Positions 36,213 to 45,121 are shown, numbered from the stretch's first letter. The stretch: DNA of 64,000 bases from Mycolicibacterium porcinum (GCA_002086835.1 MVIG01000011.1:62001-126000), one strand, 5' to 3'. Numbers and translations: made by a program. Notes: generated by a model not told the origin, from the letters alone.

Positions 36213-36701
36213 TTGGGCATCGTCACCACCAGTTCCGAGACCGCATTCACCCAGTCGGCCGAGGAGGTCTACGACTTCGTCACCAATCCGGCGAACTGGG
36301 TGAAGACCTATCCGGGCAGCGCGCATATCGGCGGACTGCCCGAGCGGCTACCGCTGCAGGTCGGTGACACCTGGACCGAGGCCGGCCCCGACGGCGGACA
36401 GATCTACACCTGGCACCTGGCGATCGCCATGCGCCCGCGCATGTGGATGTTCAATTCGGTGGGCCGGCTCGGACACGACCGCGACGGAAACGGCGGCATG
36501 GAAGGCCGCATCACCGTGCAGTACCAGTTCACCCGTCCGGGCAACGACATCACGCTGTTCAGCCGCACGATGACGATCGAGGCCTACAAGGATTCACCGC
36601 TGCCCGACGCATTGTTCCGCGTGGTCAATCCGGCCAACATCGACAAGTACCACGCCGCGGTGGCCAGAGAGTTGGGCCGCGAATCAGGCGGCCGCGGCTG
36701 A
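36213..36701 (+). CDS. SRPBCC-family (START/Bet v1-like) protein
   Basis: A 162-residue protein of the polyketide-cyclase/SRPBCC fold, which binds hydrophobic ligands. It opens with the usual pattern TTSSETAFTQSAEEVYDFVTNPANW, quoted here as SAEEVYDFVTNPANWVK, followed by strands and a C-terminal long helix (NIDKYHAAVARELG). I chose the TTG at 36213, which follows GAGGAA by a suitable distance; a frame open from 36132 overlaps the DUF427 gene. Probable hydrophobic-ligand binder or steroid/terpenoid-related enzyme of the island. Confidence 0.78.
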   Translation: MGIVTTSSETAFTQSAEEVYDFVTNPANWVKTYPGSAHIGGLPERLPLQVGDTWTEAGPDGGQIYTWHLAIAMRPRMWMFNSVGRLGHDRDGNGGMEGRITVQYQFTRPGNDITLFSRTMTIEAYKDSPLPDALFRVVNPANIDKYHAAVARELGRESGGRG

Positions 36702-36741
36702 GCCGCGAATCAAGCCAGCGCGGCTGAGCCGCGAATCAAGC
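36694..36741. repeat. Tandem 26-bp duplication at gene ends
   Basis: GCGGCTGAGCCGCGAATCAAGC occurs at 36694-36715 and 36720-36741 (given here as a 22-bp unit with 26-bp period; key parts GCGGCTGA and CGCGAATCAAGC). The first copy contains the SRPBCC stop codon and the second the stop codon of the opposite MinD-like gene. It appears to be a recent slippage duplication. Confidence 0.6.
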
Positions 36742-37974
36742 TAGCGCCGCGCCGCCCTCGAAGTCGTCGGACAGCGCCGCCGCCAGCTCCAGGGCGCGGC
36801 GCCGGAACCTCGGCCGCAGCAGGTCGAAATGGATTTCGGTGCCGGCGGCGATGTGCTTGTCCCACGGCAGCACGAACACGCGGCCCGGGGCCACGTGCTT
36901 CTGGAACTGGTGCACCAGGTCGCCGGTGTTGACATTCGGTTTGCCCGGCCCGACGTGGTTGATCACGACGCAGGAGCGGTTCAGCAGGTCCTGGTAGCCG
37001 TTGTGGCGCAACCAGTCCATCGTCACCGCGGCTTGCCGGGCGCCGTCGATAGAGGCACTGGCCACGATGACCGCACCCGAGACCGTCGACAGGACACCGC
37101 GGCCCGCCGGGGAGAACATGTCCGCCGCGCAATCGGCCAGAACCAGGTTGTAGTGCTTGGAGATGGTCGACGTCGCGGCGTTCCAGTCGGCGTCGTTGAA
37201 CGCGCGGCTCGCGCCGCTGTACTCGTCGCTGCCCAGCACCTCGAGCTTGGACTCGTTCATGCTGGTGAAGGCCCGGACATCGTTGTATCGCGACAGGTCC
37301 TTGGCGGCGATCAGATCGCTCACGGTCGCCGCGGACTGTCGCCCGACCCGGTCGGCGAGGTTGCCGCTGGCCGGGTCGGCGTCGATGGCCAGGATCCGGT
37401 CGCCGCGGACCGCGGCCAGCACCGATCCGAGCGCGACGGTGACCGCGGTCTTGCCCACGCCGCCCTTCAGGCCGAACACGCCGATCTGATGGGACTCGCG
37501 GGCCGTGCGCCGCACCCTGGCGTACAGATCCAGTTCGTAGAGTTCGTCACGGGACAACCCGAGATTGAGGCGGGTGGTGACATAGACCGCCCGACGCCAG
37601 CCGCGTCGTGGCTGCATCTTGACCGAGGAGCGCACGCCGACGCGTGAGAGGTTGTCGATGGCGCGCGCCTCGCCGGGGGCGGCGGCCGGGATCGGCTGTT
37701 CGAGGATCCAGCTGCCGGCCGAGGAGGACCCGCTGATGGGGCGGCCGGAAACCGGGGGAAGCTTCGTGGTGATCTCTGATTCGTGGGGAGCAGCGAAATT
37801 CGAGGTCAGCACAACCGGTGGGGTCGACACCCTGGCATCGCCGTGCCGGGACCGCCCGTTCGGCAACGCCGCGACCGGTCCTCCCAGCAGGGCGTCAAGC
37901 CCGCCGTACGCCAGCCGATCCCTGGCATGTCTGGCGTCTCCGGAGTACATAAGCCGGTCGTCGTCGGCCGACAT
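36736..37974 (-). CDS. MinD/ParA-like P-loop ATPase (EspI-type architecture)
   Basis: A 412-residue protein. The first 130 residues are low-complexity and presumably disordered. A deviant Walker A motif GLKGGVGKT (residues 168-176) with the signature lysine at residue 170, an Asp-rich switch region (AIDADPASGNLADRVG) and VLADCAADM identify a MinD/ParA-like ATPase. Similar proteins with disordered N-termini (EspI) accompany type VII secretion loci, but no esx gene is nearby. The ATG at 37974 has GAGAGG upstream. It interrupts the catabolic island without an obvious link to it. Confidence 0.82.
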   Translation of the reverse strand: MSADDDRLMYSGDARHARDRLAYGGLDALLGGPVAALPNGRSRHGDARVSTPPVVLTSNFAAPHESEITTKLPPVSGRPISGSSSAGSWILEQPIPAAAPGEARAIDNLSRVGVRSSVKMQPRRGWRRAVYVTTRLNLGLSRDELYELDLYARVRRTARESHQIGVFGLKGGVGKTAVTVALGSVLAAVRGDRILAIDADPASGNLADRVGRQSAATVSDLIAAKDLSRYNDVRAFTSMNESKLEVLGSDEYSGASRAFNDADWNAATSTISKHYNLVLADCAADMFSPAGRGVLSTVSGAVIVASASIDGARQAAVTMDWLRHNGYQDLLNRSCVVINHVGPGKPNVNTGDLVHQFQKHVAPGRVFVLPWDKHIAAGTEIHFDLLRPRFRRRALELAAALSDDFEGGAALA

Positions 37975-38170
37975 ATTTACCTCTCAATCGCTGACTCGCT
38001 CCCGGCGCATCCAGCTTGACCTTCGGGTGCGCCACGCACCATCGAGGCCATGGTCGCACCGGCCGAACCGATTGTCCGCGCGAGTTTCACTTGCAACAGA
38101 CCTGCATTATTGCCCACAACGTCGATCACAACCACCGCCCAGCGCCCGCCGGGGAGAGCCAGCTACCAGC

Positions 38171-39094
38171 TCAACCGTGCAGCGCACGGCGCAGCGCCGC
38201 GCCCTGGAGCGCAAAAAGTTGCTGACTGACCTCCCACTCCGGCACCAGCGAATCGAAACCGTGGCACGTCCCGGGAAACAGATGCAGTTCTGTGGCAATG
38301 CCCTCGGCCAGCAGCCGGCGGGCGTAGTCGAGCGCCTCGTCACGCAGTGGATCGAGTTCCGAGCAGGTGATCAGTGCCGGCGCCACCCCGGTCAGCCCGG
38401 CGGCGCGGGCGGGGACGGCCGCCTCTGGTACGTCCCGGCCGCCGGCATAGTGCCGCCACATCGCGACGGTTGCCGGACCGTCGACTCCCGGGGTGTCGGC
38501 GAACTCCGCCTTCGACGGGGTGGGCCGGTCGTCGAGCGCCGGCTGGTGCAGCGCCTGGAACACGACCGGTGGTGCGGAACCGGCCGCGGCATGCTGCGCC
38601 AGTAGCGCGGCCAGTGCGCCGCCTGCGCTGTTGCCGGCCACCGCGATGCGGCCCGGGTCGATGTCGAGCTCACCGGCCAGCGTGGCGGCCCAGTTGAGCA
38701 CCACCATCGCGTCGTCGAAGGCGGCCGGGTACGGATACTCGGGCGCCAACCGGTAATCCATCGAGATCACCGTGCACCGGGCCCGTCGGGCCAATTCCAC
38801 GCACTGGATCTGGTCGGTGTCCAGGTTGCCCAGCACGAAGGCACCCGAGTGGCAGTAGACCACCGCAGGCGACGGCGACGGCCCACCGCGGTAGATCCGG
38901 ACCGCGATGGTGCGTCGTCCGAGCGCCACGCGGGCCCCGACGATCTCCACCCCGGGCGTGTCCAGGACCTGCGCGGCGTCCCGGCGACGCTGATCCAGCG
39001 AGGTACGCACCACACCCAGCTGATCGGTGGACAGGTCGGTGCGGGCCTCGGCAAACCCATGCAATCCGGGGTCGAGGCGCTCCAGCCAGGCCAT
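38171..39094 (-). CDS. HSL-family alpha/beta hydrolase (esterase)
   Basis: A 307-residue hormone-sensitive-lipase-type esterase. The oxyanion motif, usually HGGG, reads CHSGAF; the nucleophile is in VAGNSAGGALA; catalytic Asp and His are in CSELDPLRDEA and CHGFDSL. YRLAPEYPYPAAFDD is characteristic of the family. It is the last gene of a seven-gene minus-strand operon, 3 bp after the Baeyer-Villiger-type monooxygenase, whose ester or lactone product it probably hydrolyses. The 196 bp before the MinD-like gene hold no gene. Confidence 0.9.
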   Translation of the reverse strand: MAWLERLDPGLHGFAEARTDLSTDQLGVVRTSLDQRRRDAAQVLDTPGVEIVGARVALGRRTIAVRIYRGGPSPSPAVVYCHSGAFVLGNLDTDQIQCVELARRARCTVISMDYRLAPEYPYPAAFDDAMVVLNWAATLAGELDIDPGRIAVAGNSAGGALAALLAQHAAAGSAPPVVFQALHQPALDDRPTPSKAEFADTPGVDGPATVAMWRHYAGGRDVPEAAVPARAAGLTGVAPALITCSELDPLRDEALDYARRLLAEGIATELHLFPGTCHGFDSLVPEWEVSQQLFALQGAALRRALHG

Positions 39095-39097
39095 GGC

Positions 39098-40618
39098 TCA
39101 GCCGTCCGTCCGATCGGCGGCCGCGGTGACCCGGGCCGGGTAGTTGGTGGGCGGTTCGAAAGTGTAGTCCGCCGGGCGGAACCGTCGGGTCATCGACCAG
39201 AAGGCGCGAGCACTACGCGGCCATTGGGTGACCACCCGGCCGCTCGGTGCCCGGAAGTAGCTGCTGCACCTCGTCAGCCACACCGTGCCCTGCATCCACC
39301 GGTCGATGTCGGCGAGAAACGCGGCCATGGTGCTCGGGCGCACCGCCACATAGGACTTGCGTTTGCGCCGAAGGTGTTTCAGCGCCCGCACCACGTAGCG
39401 GGCCTGGGCCTCCAGGATGAAGATGACGCTGTTGGAGCCGACGTTGGTGTTGGGTCCGTAGAGCATGAAGAAGTTGGGGAAGCCCGGCACCGCCATGCCG
39501 AGATAGGCGAATGCCCCGTCTCTCCAGGTGTCGTGCAACGAGACCCCGTTTTCGCCGGTCACTTCGATCTGCCCCAGGTAATCGGCGGCGGCGTAGCCGG
39601 TGGCGCACACCACCACGTCGACGTCGAGTTCCCGGCCGTCCGCGGTGACCAGTGACCGGGCCCGCAGCGCACGGGCCGGGCTGGACACCACCTCGACATT
39701 GGGACGGGTCAGGGTTGCGATGAAATCCGGCGAGAACACCAGCCGCTTGCATCCCAGTGGATGGTCTGGGGTGAGTCGGGCTCTCAGTTCCTCATCGGCC
39801 ACAGTGGATTCGAGGAGGTCGAGCGCGAGTGCCTTGAACTCCTGGGTCTTGTCGCTGCCGTTCTCGATGACGGCGATGTTGGACTCACTACGCAGCCAGA
39901 GCCGGGTCCGGTAGATCTTCTTCGCGAGCGGCACGTGGGCGAACAGCCAGCGTTCCCGCTCGGTGTACGGACGGTCGGGTTTCGGCAGCACCCAGGTTGG
40001 CGAGCGCTGCACCGAGTACACCTTCTCCGCGACCTTCGCGATTTCCGGAACCACTTGGGAGGCAGTCGATCCCGTGCCGAGGACGGCAACGCGCGCACCC
40101 TCGAGGTCGACGTCGTGATCCCAGTTCGCGGTGTGCATGAGGGTGCCGGCGAACGGCTCCTCGGCCGTCAGGTCCGGTTGCAGCGGTTGGGTGAACAGGC
40201 CGATCGCGGAGACCACGACATCGAAGCGATGTTGTGCCCCGGCCCCGGTGGTCAGTATCCAGTTGCCGGCGTCGGCATCCCATCGCGCCGCCGTGATCTC
40301 GGTGTTCAGCTGTAGGTGCGGCCCCAGCCGATAGCGTTCGGCGCACCGCTCGAAGTACTCCAAGATCTCCGGCTGCCCGGCCCACAACCGGCTCCAGTCG
40401 GGGTTGAGGTCGAACGAGTAGGAGTACAGGTGCGACTTCACGTCGCAGGCCAGGCCGGGGTAGGTGTTGATCCGCCAGGTTCCACCGACCCCGTCCTCGC
40501 GGTCGAAGATGGTGAACTCGTCGAAACCTGCCTTCTTCAGGAAGATTCCGAGGGCCAGGCCGCCCGGCCCGGCTCCGATGATCCCTACTGACAGTTTTGA
40601 ACTGGACACCTGAGTCAT
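39098..40618 (-). CDS. Baeyer-Villiger-type flavin monooxygenase
   Basis: A 506-residue FAD/NADPH monooxygenase. The first Rossmann motif is GAGPGGLALG, the second GTGSTASQ, and between them lies the Baeyer-Villiger fingerprint FAGTLMHTANWDHD (F-x-G-x3-H-x3-W-D/P). It inserts oxygen next to a ketone, giving an ester or lactone. The ATG at 40618 forms an ATGA overlap with the SDR stop; 40633 is an alternative. The adjacent dehydrogenases can supply the ketone and the next gene can hydrolyse the ester. Confidence 0.9.
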   Translation of the reverse strand: MTQVSSSKLSVGIIGAGPGGLALGIFLKKAGFDEFTIFDREDGVGGTWRINTYPGLACDVKSHLYSYSFDLNPDWSRLWAGQPEILEYFERCAERYRLGPHLQLNTEITAARWDADAGNWILTTGAGAQHRFDVVVSAIGLFTQPLQPDLTAEEPFAGTLMHTANWDHDVDLEGARVAVLGTGSTASQVVPEIAKVAEKVYSVQRSPTWVLPKPDRPYTERERWLFAHVPLAKKIYRTRLWLRSESNIAVIENGSDKTQEFKALALDLLESTVADEELRARLTPDHPLGCKRLVFSPDFIATLTRPNVEVVSSPARALRARSLVTADGRELDVDVVVCATGYAAADYLGQIEVTGENGVSLHDTWRDGAFAYLGMAVPGFPNFFMLYGPNTNVGSNSVIFILEAQARYVVRALKHLRRKRKSYVAVRPSTMAAFLADIDRWMQGTVWLTRCSSYFRAPSGRVVTQWPRSARAFWSMTRRFRPADYTFEPPTNYPARVTAAADRTDG

Positions 40619-41358
40619 CCGATCTGCAGACATTGGCCGCCGTCCACGAGGAGTTCGGAGCCGGTGATGAACGCGGCCTGGTTCGACAGCAGAAACGCCA
40701 CGGCATCCGCGATCTCGGTCGGCTTGCCCAACCGGCCCAGGGTGGCGCGGTCGACCAGCCGGGCCTGGGTCGACTCGTCGAGCATCGGTGTCTCGACGGG
40801 ACCGGGGAACACCGCGTTGACCCGGATGCCGTCACGGCCCAGTTCGGCCGCCGCCAATTGAGTGAGCCCGCGCAGTGCCCACTTCGACGACCCGTAGGCC
40901 GCGTGATGCGGGAACGGACGCACCGCGCCGGTGCTGCACGTGTTCACCACCGCGGCACCGTCGGCCTGACGCAGCGGCTCAAGGGCAGCCTGTAGGCCGA
41001 GGAACGGCCCCAGACAGTTGACCCGCCAGGAGCCTTCGAACCCAGCCGGCGTTTCCTCGGCGATCGACGCCCGGTGCAGCACACCGGCATTGTTGACCAA
41101 TGCGTTGAGCCCACCGAACCGGCTCACCGTTGCCTGCACCGCGGCCTGCCACTGTTCGGCCGAGGTCACATCCAGCGGCACGGCAATCACCTGGTCGCCG
41201 AATTCAGTTGTGCTGGATGCCAGTTCGTCAGCCAACAGATCTGCGGCCGTCACCCGGTAGCCGTCGGCCACCAGCCGGCGGACGATGGCCGCGCCCTGGC
41301 CGCGCGCGGCGCCGGTCACCAGTGCAACGCGGCTGCCCGGCTCTGTTCCTGCGTTCAG
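40615..41358 (-). CDS. SDR-family oxidoreductase with apparent CTG start
   Basis: A short-chain dehydrogenase with cofactor motif TGAARGQG, NNAG, the Ser motif NTCSTGAV and the catalytic pair in YGSSKWALRG. The only ATG/GTG/TTG candidate upstream of the core is a GTG at 41319, which falls inside the first strand (VALVTG). In-frame CTG at 41358 overlaps the aldolase stop (CTGA) and sits 6 nt after a GAGGAGG ribosome-binding site, giving 247 residues with a complete Rossmann strand. I therefore annotate the CTG. Likely function: alcohol to ketone oxidation before the monooxygenase. Confidence 0.8.
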   Translation of the reverse strand: MNAGTEPGSRVALVTGAARGQGAAIVRRLVADGYRVTAADLLADELASSTTEFGDQVIAVPLDVTSAEQWQAAVQATVSRFGGLNALVNNAGVLHRASIAEETPAGFEGSWRVNCLGPFLGLQAALEPLRQADGAAVVNTCSTGAVRPFPHHAAYGSSKWALRGLTQLAAAELGRDGIRVNAVFPGPVETPMLDESTQARLVDRATLGRLGKPTEIADAVAFLLSNQAAFITGSELLVDGGQCLQIG

Positions 41359-42137
41359 TTGTATCCTCCTCGTTCGGTGCCGGTCGCGTTTCCGGTTGCC
41401 TCGGCGAGGTGCTCGGCCGCACCGCGGCGCAAGGCCTGGGATTCCGACGCCAGCGTGATCATCTGGAAACCCAAGTCGGACCCCATTTTTCCGAGTTTCC
41501 CCGCGCCGGCATGGATTCCCGCTACCAGTCCCGCCGCGCGGGCAGCGTCATGAACCTTGACCATCGCCGCCCGCACCCCGGGGTGTGTCCACGCGTCGGA
41601 GGGTTGGTGTCCCATCGAGATGGCGAGATCGGCCGGGCCGACGTAGATCCCGGCCAGGCCGGGCACCGCACAGATCTCGTCGGCAGCAGCCAGGCCCCGC
41701 GCCGTCTCGATCATCGCGAACACACTCACCCGGGCCTCCAGCGCGGCGGTGTCGTGCCCCAGGCTCGACCGCAGCGGTCCGAAGCTGCGGATGCCTGCCG
41801 GGGCGTACCGCGTGGCCGCCACCGCGGCGGCGGCCTGCGCGGCGGATTCCACCATGGCGATGATCACCGCATCGGCGCCCGCGTCGAGCACCCTGCCGAT
41901 CGGTGCGGGGTCCGCCGAGGGCAGCCGCACCGCGGTGGCGATCGGCACGTGCTCGAGCCGCCGGATCAGCAGTGCCACGTCGGCATCATCGAGATATCCA
42001 TGCTGGACGTCGAATCCGACGTAGTGGTATCCGGCCGCCGCGAACTCCTCGGGACCGAGGATCGTCGGGCCGACCACCCAGCCGCCCCAGACCTGCACGT
42101 TGGCGGCCAGCGCATCCTGCAGCCTGCTCGGGTTCAT
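41355..42137 (-). CDS. HpcH/HpaI-family aldolase (citrate lyase type)
   Basis: A 260-residue TIM-barrel aldolase of the HpcH/HpaI class, which cleaves 2-oxo-4-hydroxy acids. Visible motifs are GFDVQHGYLDD (His base region), ATAVRLPS (Arg), FAMIETARGL (metal Glu) and GIYVGPADLAISMG (metal Asp). It overlaps the upstream MDR dehydrogenase by 4 nt (ATGA) and the following SDR by a CTGA. In the operon it could release pyruvate or a similar oxo acid. Confidence 0.88.
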   Translation of the reverse strand: MNPSRLQDALAANVQVWGGWVVGPTILGPEEFAAAGYHYVGFDVQHGYLDDADVALLIRRLEHVPIATAVRLPSADPAPIGRVLDAGADAVIIAMVESAAQAAAAVAATRYAPAGIRSFGPLRSSLGHDTAALEARVSVFAMIETARGLAAADEICAVPGLAGIYVGPADLAISMGHQPSDAWTHPGVRAAMVKVHDAARAAGLVAGIHAGAGKLGKMGSDLGFQMITLASESQALRRGAAEHLAEATGNATGTERGGYN

Positions 42138-43102
42138 CGGGCGATCGCGATCTTGATCCGCTCGGGTACCGGGCGGCAGGCCAGCTCGAACGCCGCCGGC
42201 ACGTCGTCCGGTCCGAAGGTGTGGGTGACATAGCCGGGCAACAAGTGCGGATGTTCCCGCGCGAACTCGTCGGCTCGGCGCAGCACACGCTGACGGTCGA
42301 GCGTGACACCGGATTTCAGGGTGAGGTTGTTCCGCAGCATGGTGCGCATGCTGATCGGATAGCTGTCGTCATCGGGTACGCCGAAATAGAACACCGTGCC
42401 GCCGAAGGCCGCGGCCTCCAACGCGTGGTTGAGCGTGGCGACCTGGTGCCCGACCGCCTCGATGACCACATCAGGCTTACCGTCTGGCCCCAGGTGCCTG
42501 ACCCAGCGGTCGCTCGTGGCCCGGACCGCGTGGTCGACGCCGAAGCGGGTGCTCACCGAAGACCGGTCCACCGGGTCTACCCCGGTCACCCACTTGGCGC
42601 CGAAAGCCTTTGCCACATAGCAGAACAGCAACCCGATCGAGCCCTGCCCGATGACAGCCACGTGACGACCTGTCAGGTCCGGCAGTTGCTCGACGGCGTA
42701 CAGGACACATGCCAGTGGTTGCAGGCCCACCGCCAGTTCAGGGGTCAGCGCAGGGTCAAAGGGCACCAGCCCGGAGCCGTCGGCGATCACGCGGCCCATG
42801 AGACCGTCGAACCCCGACGCCCACCCCACCACCCGCTCCCCCGGCCGGTGGTCCGGATGACCGCTGGCCAATACCTCGCCCACGATCTCGTGGATCGGGA
42901 AGCCGTTCATCTCCGCAGCACAGCATCCGGTGTCCCCCGGCAGTTTTCCCTGAGTACCTCGGAATCCGGGCAGGTCGCTACCGCAGATCCCGGCGGCCAG
43001 GAAGTCGAGCAGCACCTGTCCGTCGGCCAACGATTCCGGCGAAGGTTCTGAAACCTCTTGCCGCTCAAAAGTGTACGGCGCAACGAGCCGATATGACCAC
43101 AC
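42134..43102 (-). CDS. Zinc-type MDR alcohol dehydrogenase lacking structural zinc
   Basis: A 322-residue medium-chain dehydrogenase. The catalytic zinc site is suggested by GICGSDL and IHEIVGEV; the cofactor motif is VIGQGSIG, and VTGVDPVD gives an acidic residue for NAD(H). The four-Cys structural zinc lobe is absent, as in some shorter members. The GTG or ATG start region at 43102 is coupled to the P450 gene (1-bp gap). It probably oxidises a hydroxylated intermediate. Confidence 0.87.
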   Translation of the reverse strand: MWSYRLVAPYTFERQEVSEPSPESLADGQVLLDFLAAGICGSDLPGFRGTQGKLPGDTGCCAAEMNGFPIHEIVGEVLASGHPDHRPGERVVGWASGFDGLMGRVIADGSGLVPFDPALTPELAVGLQPLACVLYAVEQLPDLTGRHVAVIGQGSIGLLFCYVAKAFGAKWVTGVDPVDRSSVSTRFGVDHAVRATSDRWVRHLGPDGKPDVVIEAVGHQVATLNHALEAAAFGGTVFYFGVPDDDSYPISMRTMLRNNLTLKSGVTLDRQRVLRRADEFAREHPHLLPGYVTHTFGPDDVPAAFELACRPVPERIKIAIAR

Positions 43103-43103
43103 G

Positions 43104-44336
43104 TCACACCTCCACGGGAATGTTGTTCCAGCCCCACTGGAAGCTGGACGGCGGGCGGGACGCCGCGGCCTCGTCGATGTGGTATTCGGGCACGCGTTTG
43201 AGGAATTCCTGGATCATGATGGTGATCTCCAGGCGAGCCACATGCACTCCCAGACAGAAATGCTGTCCATGCCCGAACGACAGCAGCCGTTCGATACGCC
43301 GGTCCCACACAAAGTCGTCCGGGTTCTCGTACTCCCTTTCGTCCCGGGCCGCCGAGGCCAGCAGCGTGATGATCCGTTGCCCGGGATTGACGGTCGTGCC
43401 GTGAACGGGGTACGGCCGCCGCACGGTTCGGGCGAACCACTGCGCCGGGGCGCTGTGGCGGATGATCTCCTCGCGCGCGATCGGCACGTTGCCGTCGAGA
43501 TCGGCCCGCACCGCCGCCAATTGGTCAGGGTGCCGCAGCAGCTGCCACAGCCCGGTGGCGGTGATCTTCGGCACCGTTTCGGTGCCGCCGATGAATACTC
43601 CGAGCATCTGCACGGCGGCTTCCATGTCGGTGAAGGCCGACCCGTCGGGCAGCCGGAAGTCGATCAGGGCATCGGCGATCGGCACGCTGCCGTCATGACC
43701 TTCTGCGCGCCGCCGCTCGATGATCGGCGTGAGATACGACAGGTAGCCGGGGCGGGCTTGGCCGACCTCGACCCCCTCGCCCGGTTGCGCGAGGCTGCCC
43801 GCGTTGACGGTGGCCAGCACTTCCGGCGCGAGATCGACTGGTAATCCGACGAAATCACAGACCATGGCGGCAGCGACGATGCCGCCGTAGTCCTGTGTCA
43901 GATCGAACGCCCCGCGCGGCAGCAACTCGTCGAGCCGCTCGTTGGCCAAGGTCCGGATCCGGTCGGCCAACTTGGCCGCCGAGCGCGGCCGGAACTGCGC
44001 CGACGTGCACCGTCGGACGTTCTCGTACAGCGGGGAATCGAAGTTGGCGTGGAAGGGCATGGGATGCATCGGAGGATCCGGCACCGGACCGTTGTTGCGG
44101 TGCGCCAGTACGTTGGCGGCAGGCAACGTCCCCTCGGAGGCGACGAAGGTACCGTCGTTGACCCCGAGCATGTTCCAGATGTCGTCGAACCGGGACAGCG
44201 CATAGGTGTCCCACTTCTCGATGTAGTACACCGGATACTGGTCGCGCAGGATCCGGTAGTACGGCAGCGGGTTGGCCATCACGTCCGGATCGAACGGATC
44301 GTAGGTGAAATCCTGCAGCACGGGCTGATTCATCAC
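43104..44336 (-). CDS. Cytochrome P450 (first of two)
   Basis: A 410-residue soluble bacterial P450. The heme-Cys loop is FGHGQHFCLG, the I-helix oxygen-activation motif reads GGTET, and the K-helix ExxR is in EEIIRHS. No ferredoxin lies in this operon; one is encoded with the second P450. The start is the Met-Met pair at 44336. It is the second gene of the operon, 4 bp after the NIPSNAP-like gene, and is probably the initial hydroxylase of the pathway. CYP family numbering cannot be given from sequence alone. Confidence 0.92.
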   Translation of the reverse strand: MMNQPVLQDFTYDPFDPDVMANPLPYYRILRDQYPVYYIEKWDTYALSRFDDIWNMLGVNDGTFVASEGTLPAANVLAHRNNGPVPDPPMHPMPFHANFDSPLYENVRRCTSAQFRPRSAAKLADRIRTLANERLDELLPRGAFDLTQDYGGIVAAAMVCDFVGLPVDLAPEVLATVNAGSLAQPGEGVEVGQARPGYLSYLTPIIERRRAEGHDGSVPIADALIDFRLPDGSAFTDMEAAVQMLGVFIGGTETVPKITATGLWQLLRHPDQLAAVRADLDGNVPIAREEIIRHSAPAQWFARTVRRPYPVHGTTVNPGQRIITLLASAARDEREYENPDDFVWDRRIERLLSFGHGQHFCLGVHVARLEITIMIQEFLKRVPEYHIDEAAASRPPSSFQWGWNNIPVEV

Positions 44337-44340
44337 ATGC

Positions 44341-45045
44341 CTACTTCAGTGGCGACGGCGGCAGTGCCGAAAGGATCGAATCCTCCCAGCCGTCGCGCAG
44401 TGCGGGTGCCACACTCATCCAGGTGACGATCTCCGCGGGCGGGTTGCCCTTCCACGACGGGTAGTGGTTCTCGAAGCAGTCCCAGTCGTCGTCGAGCGCC
44501 CAGTAATGGATCACCTCGTTGAATCGGAAGGTCGTGATGAACGAGCCCAGCCAGCGCTTGCCCGTGCTCTCCGACCACGGCACATACAGTCGCTCGAGCT
44601 CCCGGATGTAGTCGTCCTGGCGCCCGGGCTTGGTCTCCATGATCTCCTGGATCACCAGGCCGGCACCGAATTTCGCTTCTCGCAACTGCGCGAGCGTCCG
44701 GTTGTACTTGCCGGCGTACATGATTCGGCCCTCACCGCGAGCCCCGACCTCGGAGAGATAGGCCGCCCATTGCAGGGCGGGTTTCTCATGACTGCCGCCG
44801 ACGGCCTGCGCCTTGCCGATCCGGGCGTAGTCCGCGAATGCGTCGATCTCCCAGACGATCGTCACCTGCGGCCAGTGCCCGTTGTAGGGCGTGGTTTCCC
44901 AGATCGAGAACAGACGGGCGCCTAGGTCCTCCATCATCGGCTGGTAGACCTCACCGAAGATCTCTGTGAACCGATCGGTGCGACCCGACCCCAGGTCGAT
45001 CGTCTCGTGCAGATAGAGCAGCGTGTGGCCGTAGAACTTCTTCAT
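44341..45045 (-). CDS. NIPSNAP-like dimeric alpha/beta-barrel protein
   Basis: A 234-residue protein resembling a tandem ferredoxin-like (dimeric alpha/beta barrel) NIPSNAP protein. Strand-helix units such as YLHETIDLGSGRTDRFTEIF and VIQEIMETKPGRQDDYIREL are visible, with tryptophan-rich strands (FSIWETTPYNGHWPQVTIVWE). Its function is unknown; such proteins accompany P450 and steroid/terpenoid genes. It is the first gene of the seven-gene operon and the regulon dyad lies 37 bp upstream. Confidence 0.7.
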   Translation of the reverse strand: MKKFYGHTLLYLHETIDLGSGRTDRFTEIFGEVYQPMMEDLGARLFSIWETTPYNGHWPQVTIVWEIDAFADYARIGKAQAVGGSHEKPALQWAAYLSEVGARGEGRIMYAGKYNRTLAQLREAKFGAGLVIQEIMETKPGRQDDYIRELERLYVPWSESTGKRWLGSFITTFRFNEVIHYWALDDDWDCFENHYPSWKGNPPAEIVTWMSVAPALRDGWEDSILSALPPSPLK

Positions 45046-45081
45046 CTACGACGCTCCGATAGTTGACAGTGACACCATGCG

Positions 45082-45113
45082 AGCGTGACACTTGGGGCGT
45101 GTTTTGTAAAGGT
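45082..45113. promoter_or_regulatory. Regulon dyad, site B
   Basis: AGCGTGACA (45082-45090), 14 bp, TGTAAAGGT (45105-45113). It lies between the divergent NIPSNAP operon and the SMP-30 gene. Two further TGACA half-sites occur at 45064 and 45070. Confidence 0.7.
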
Positions 45114-45121
45114 GCGTGGAG

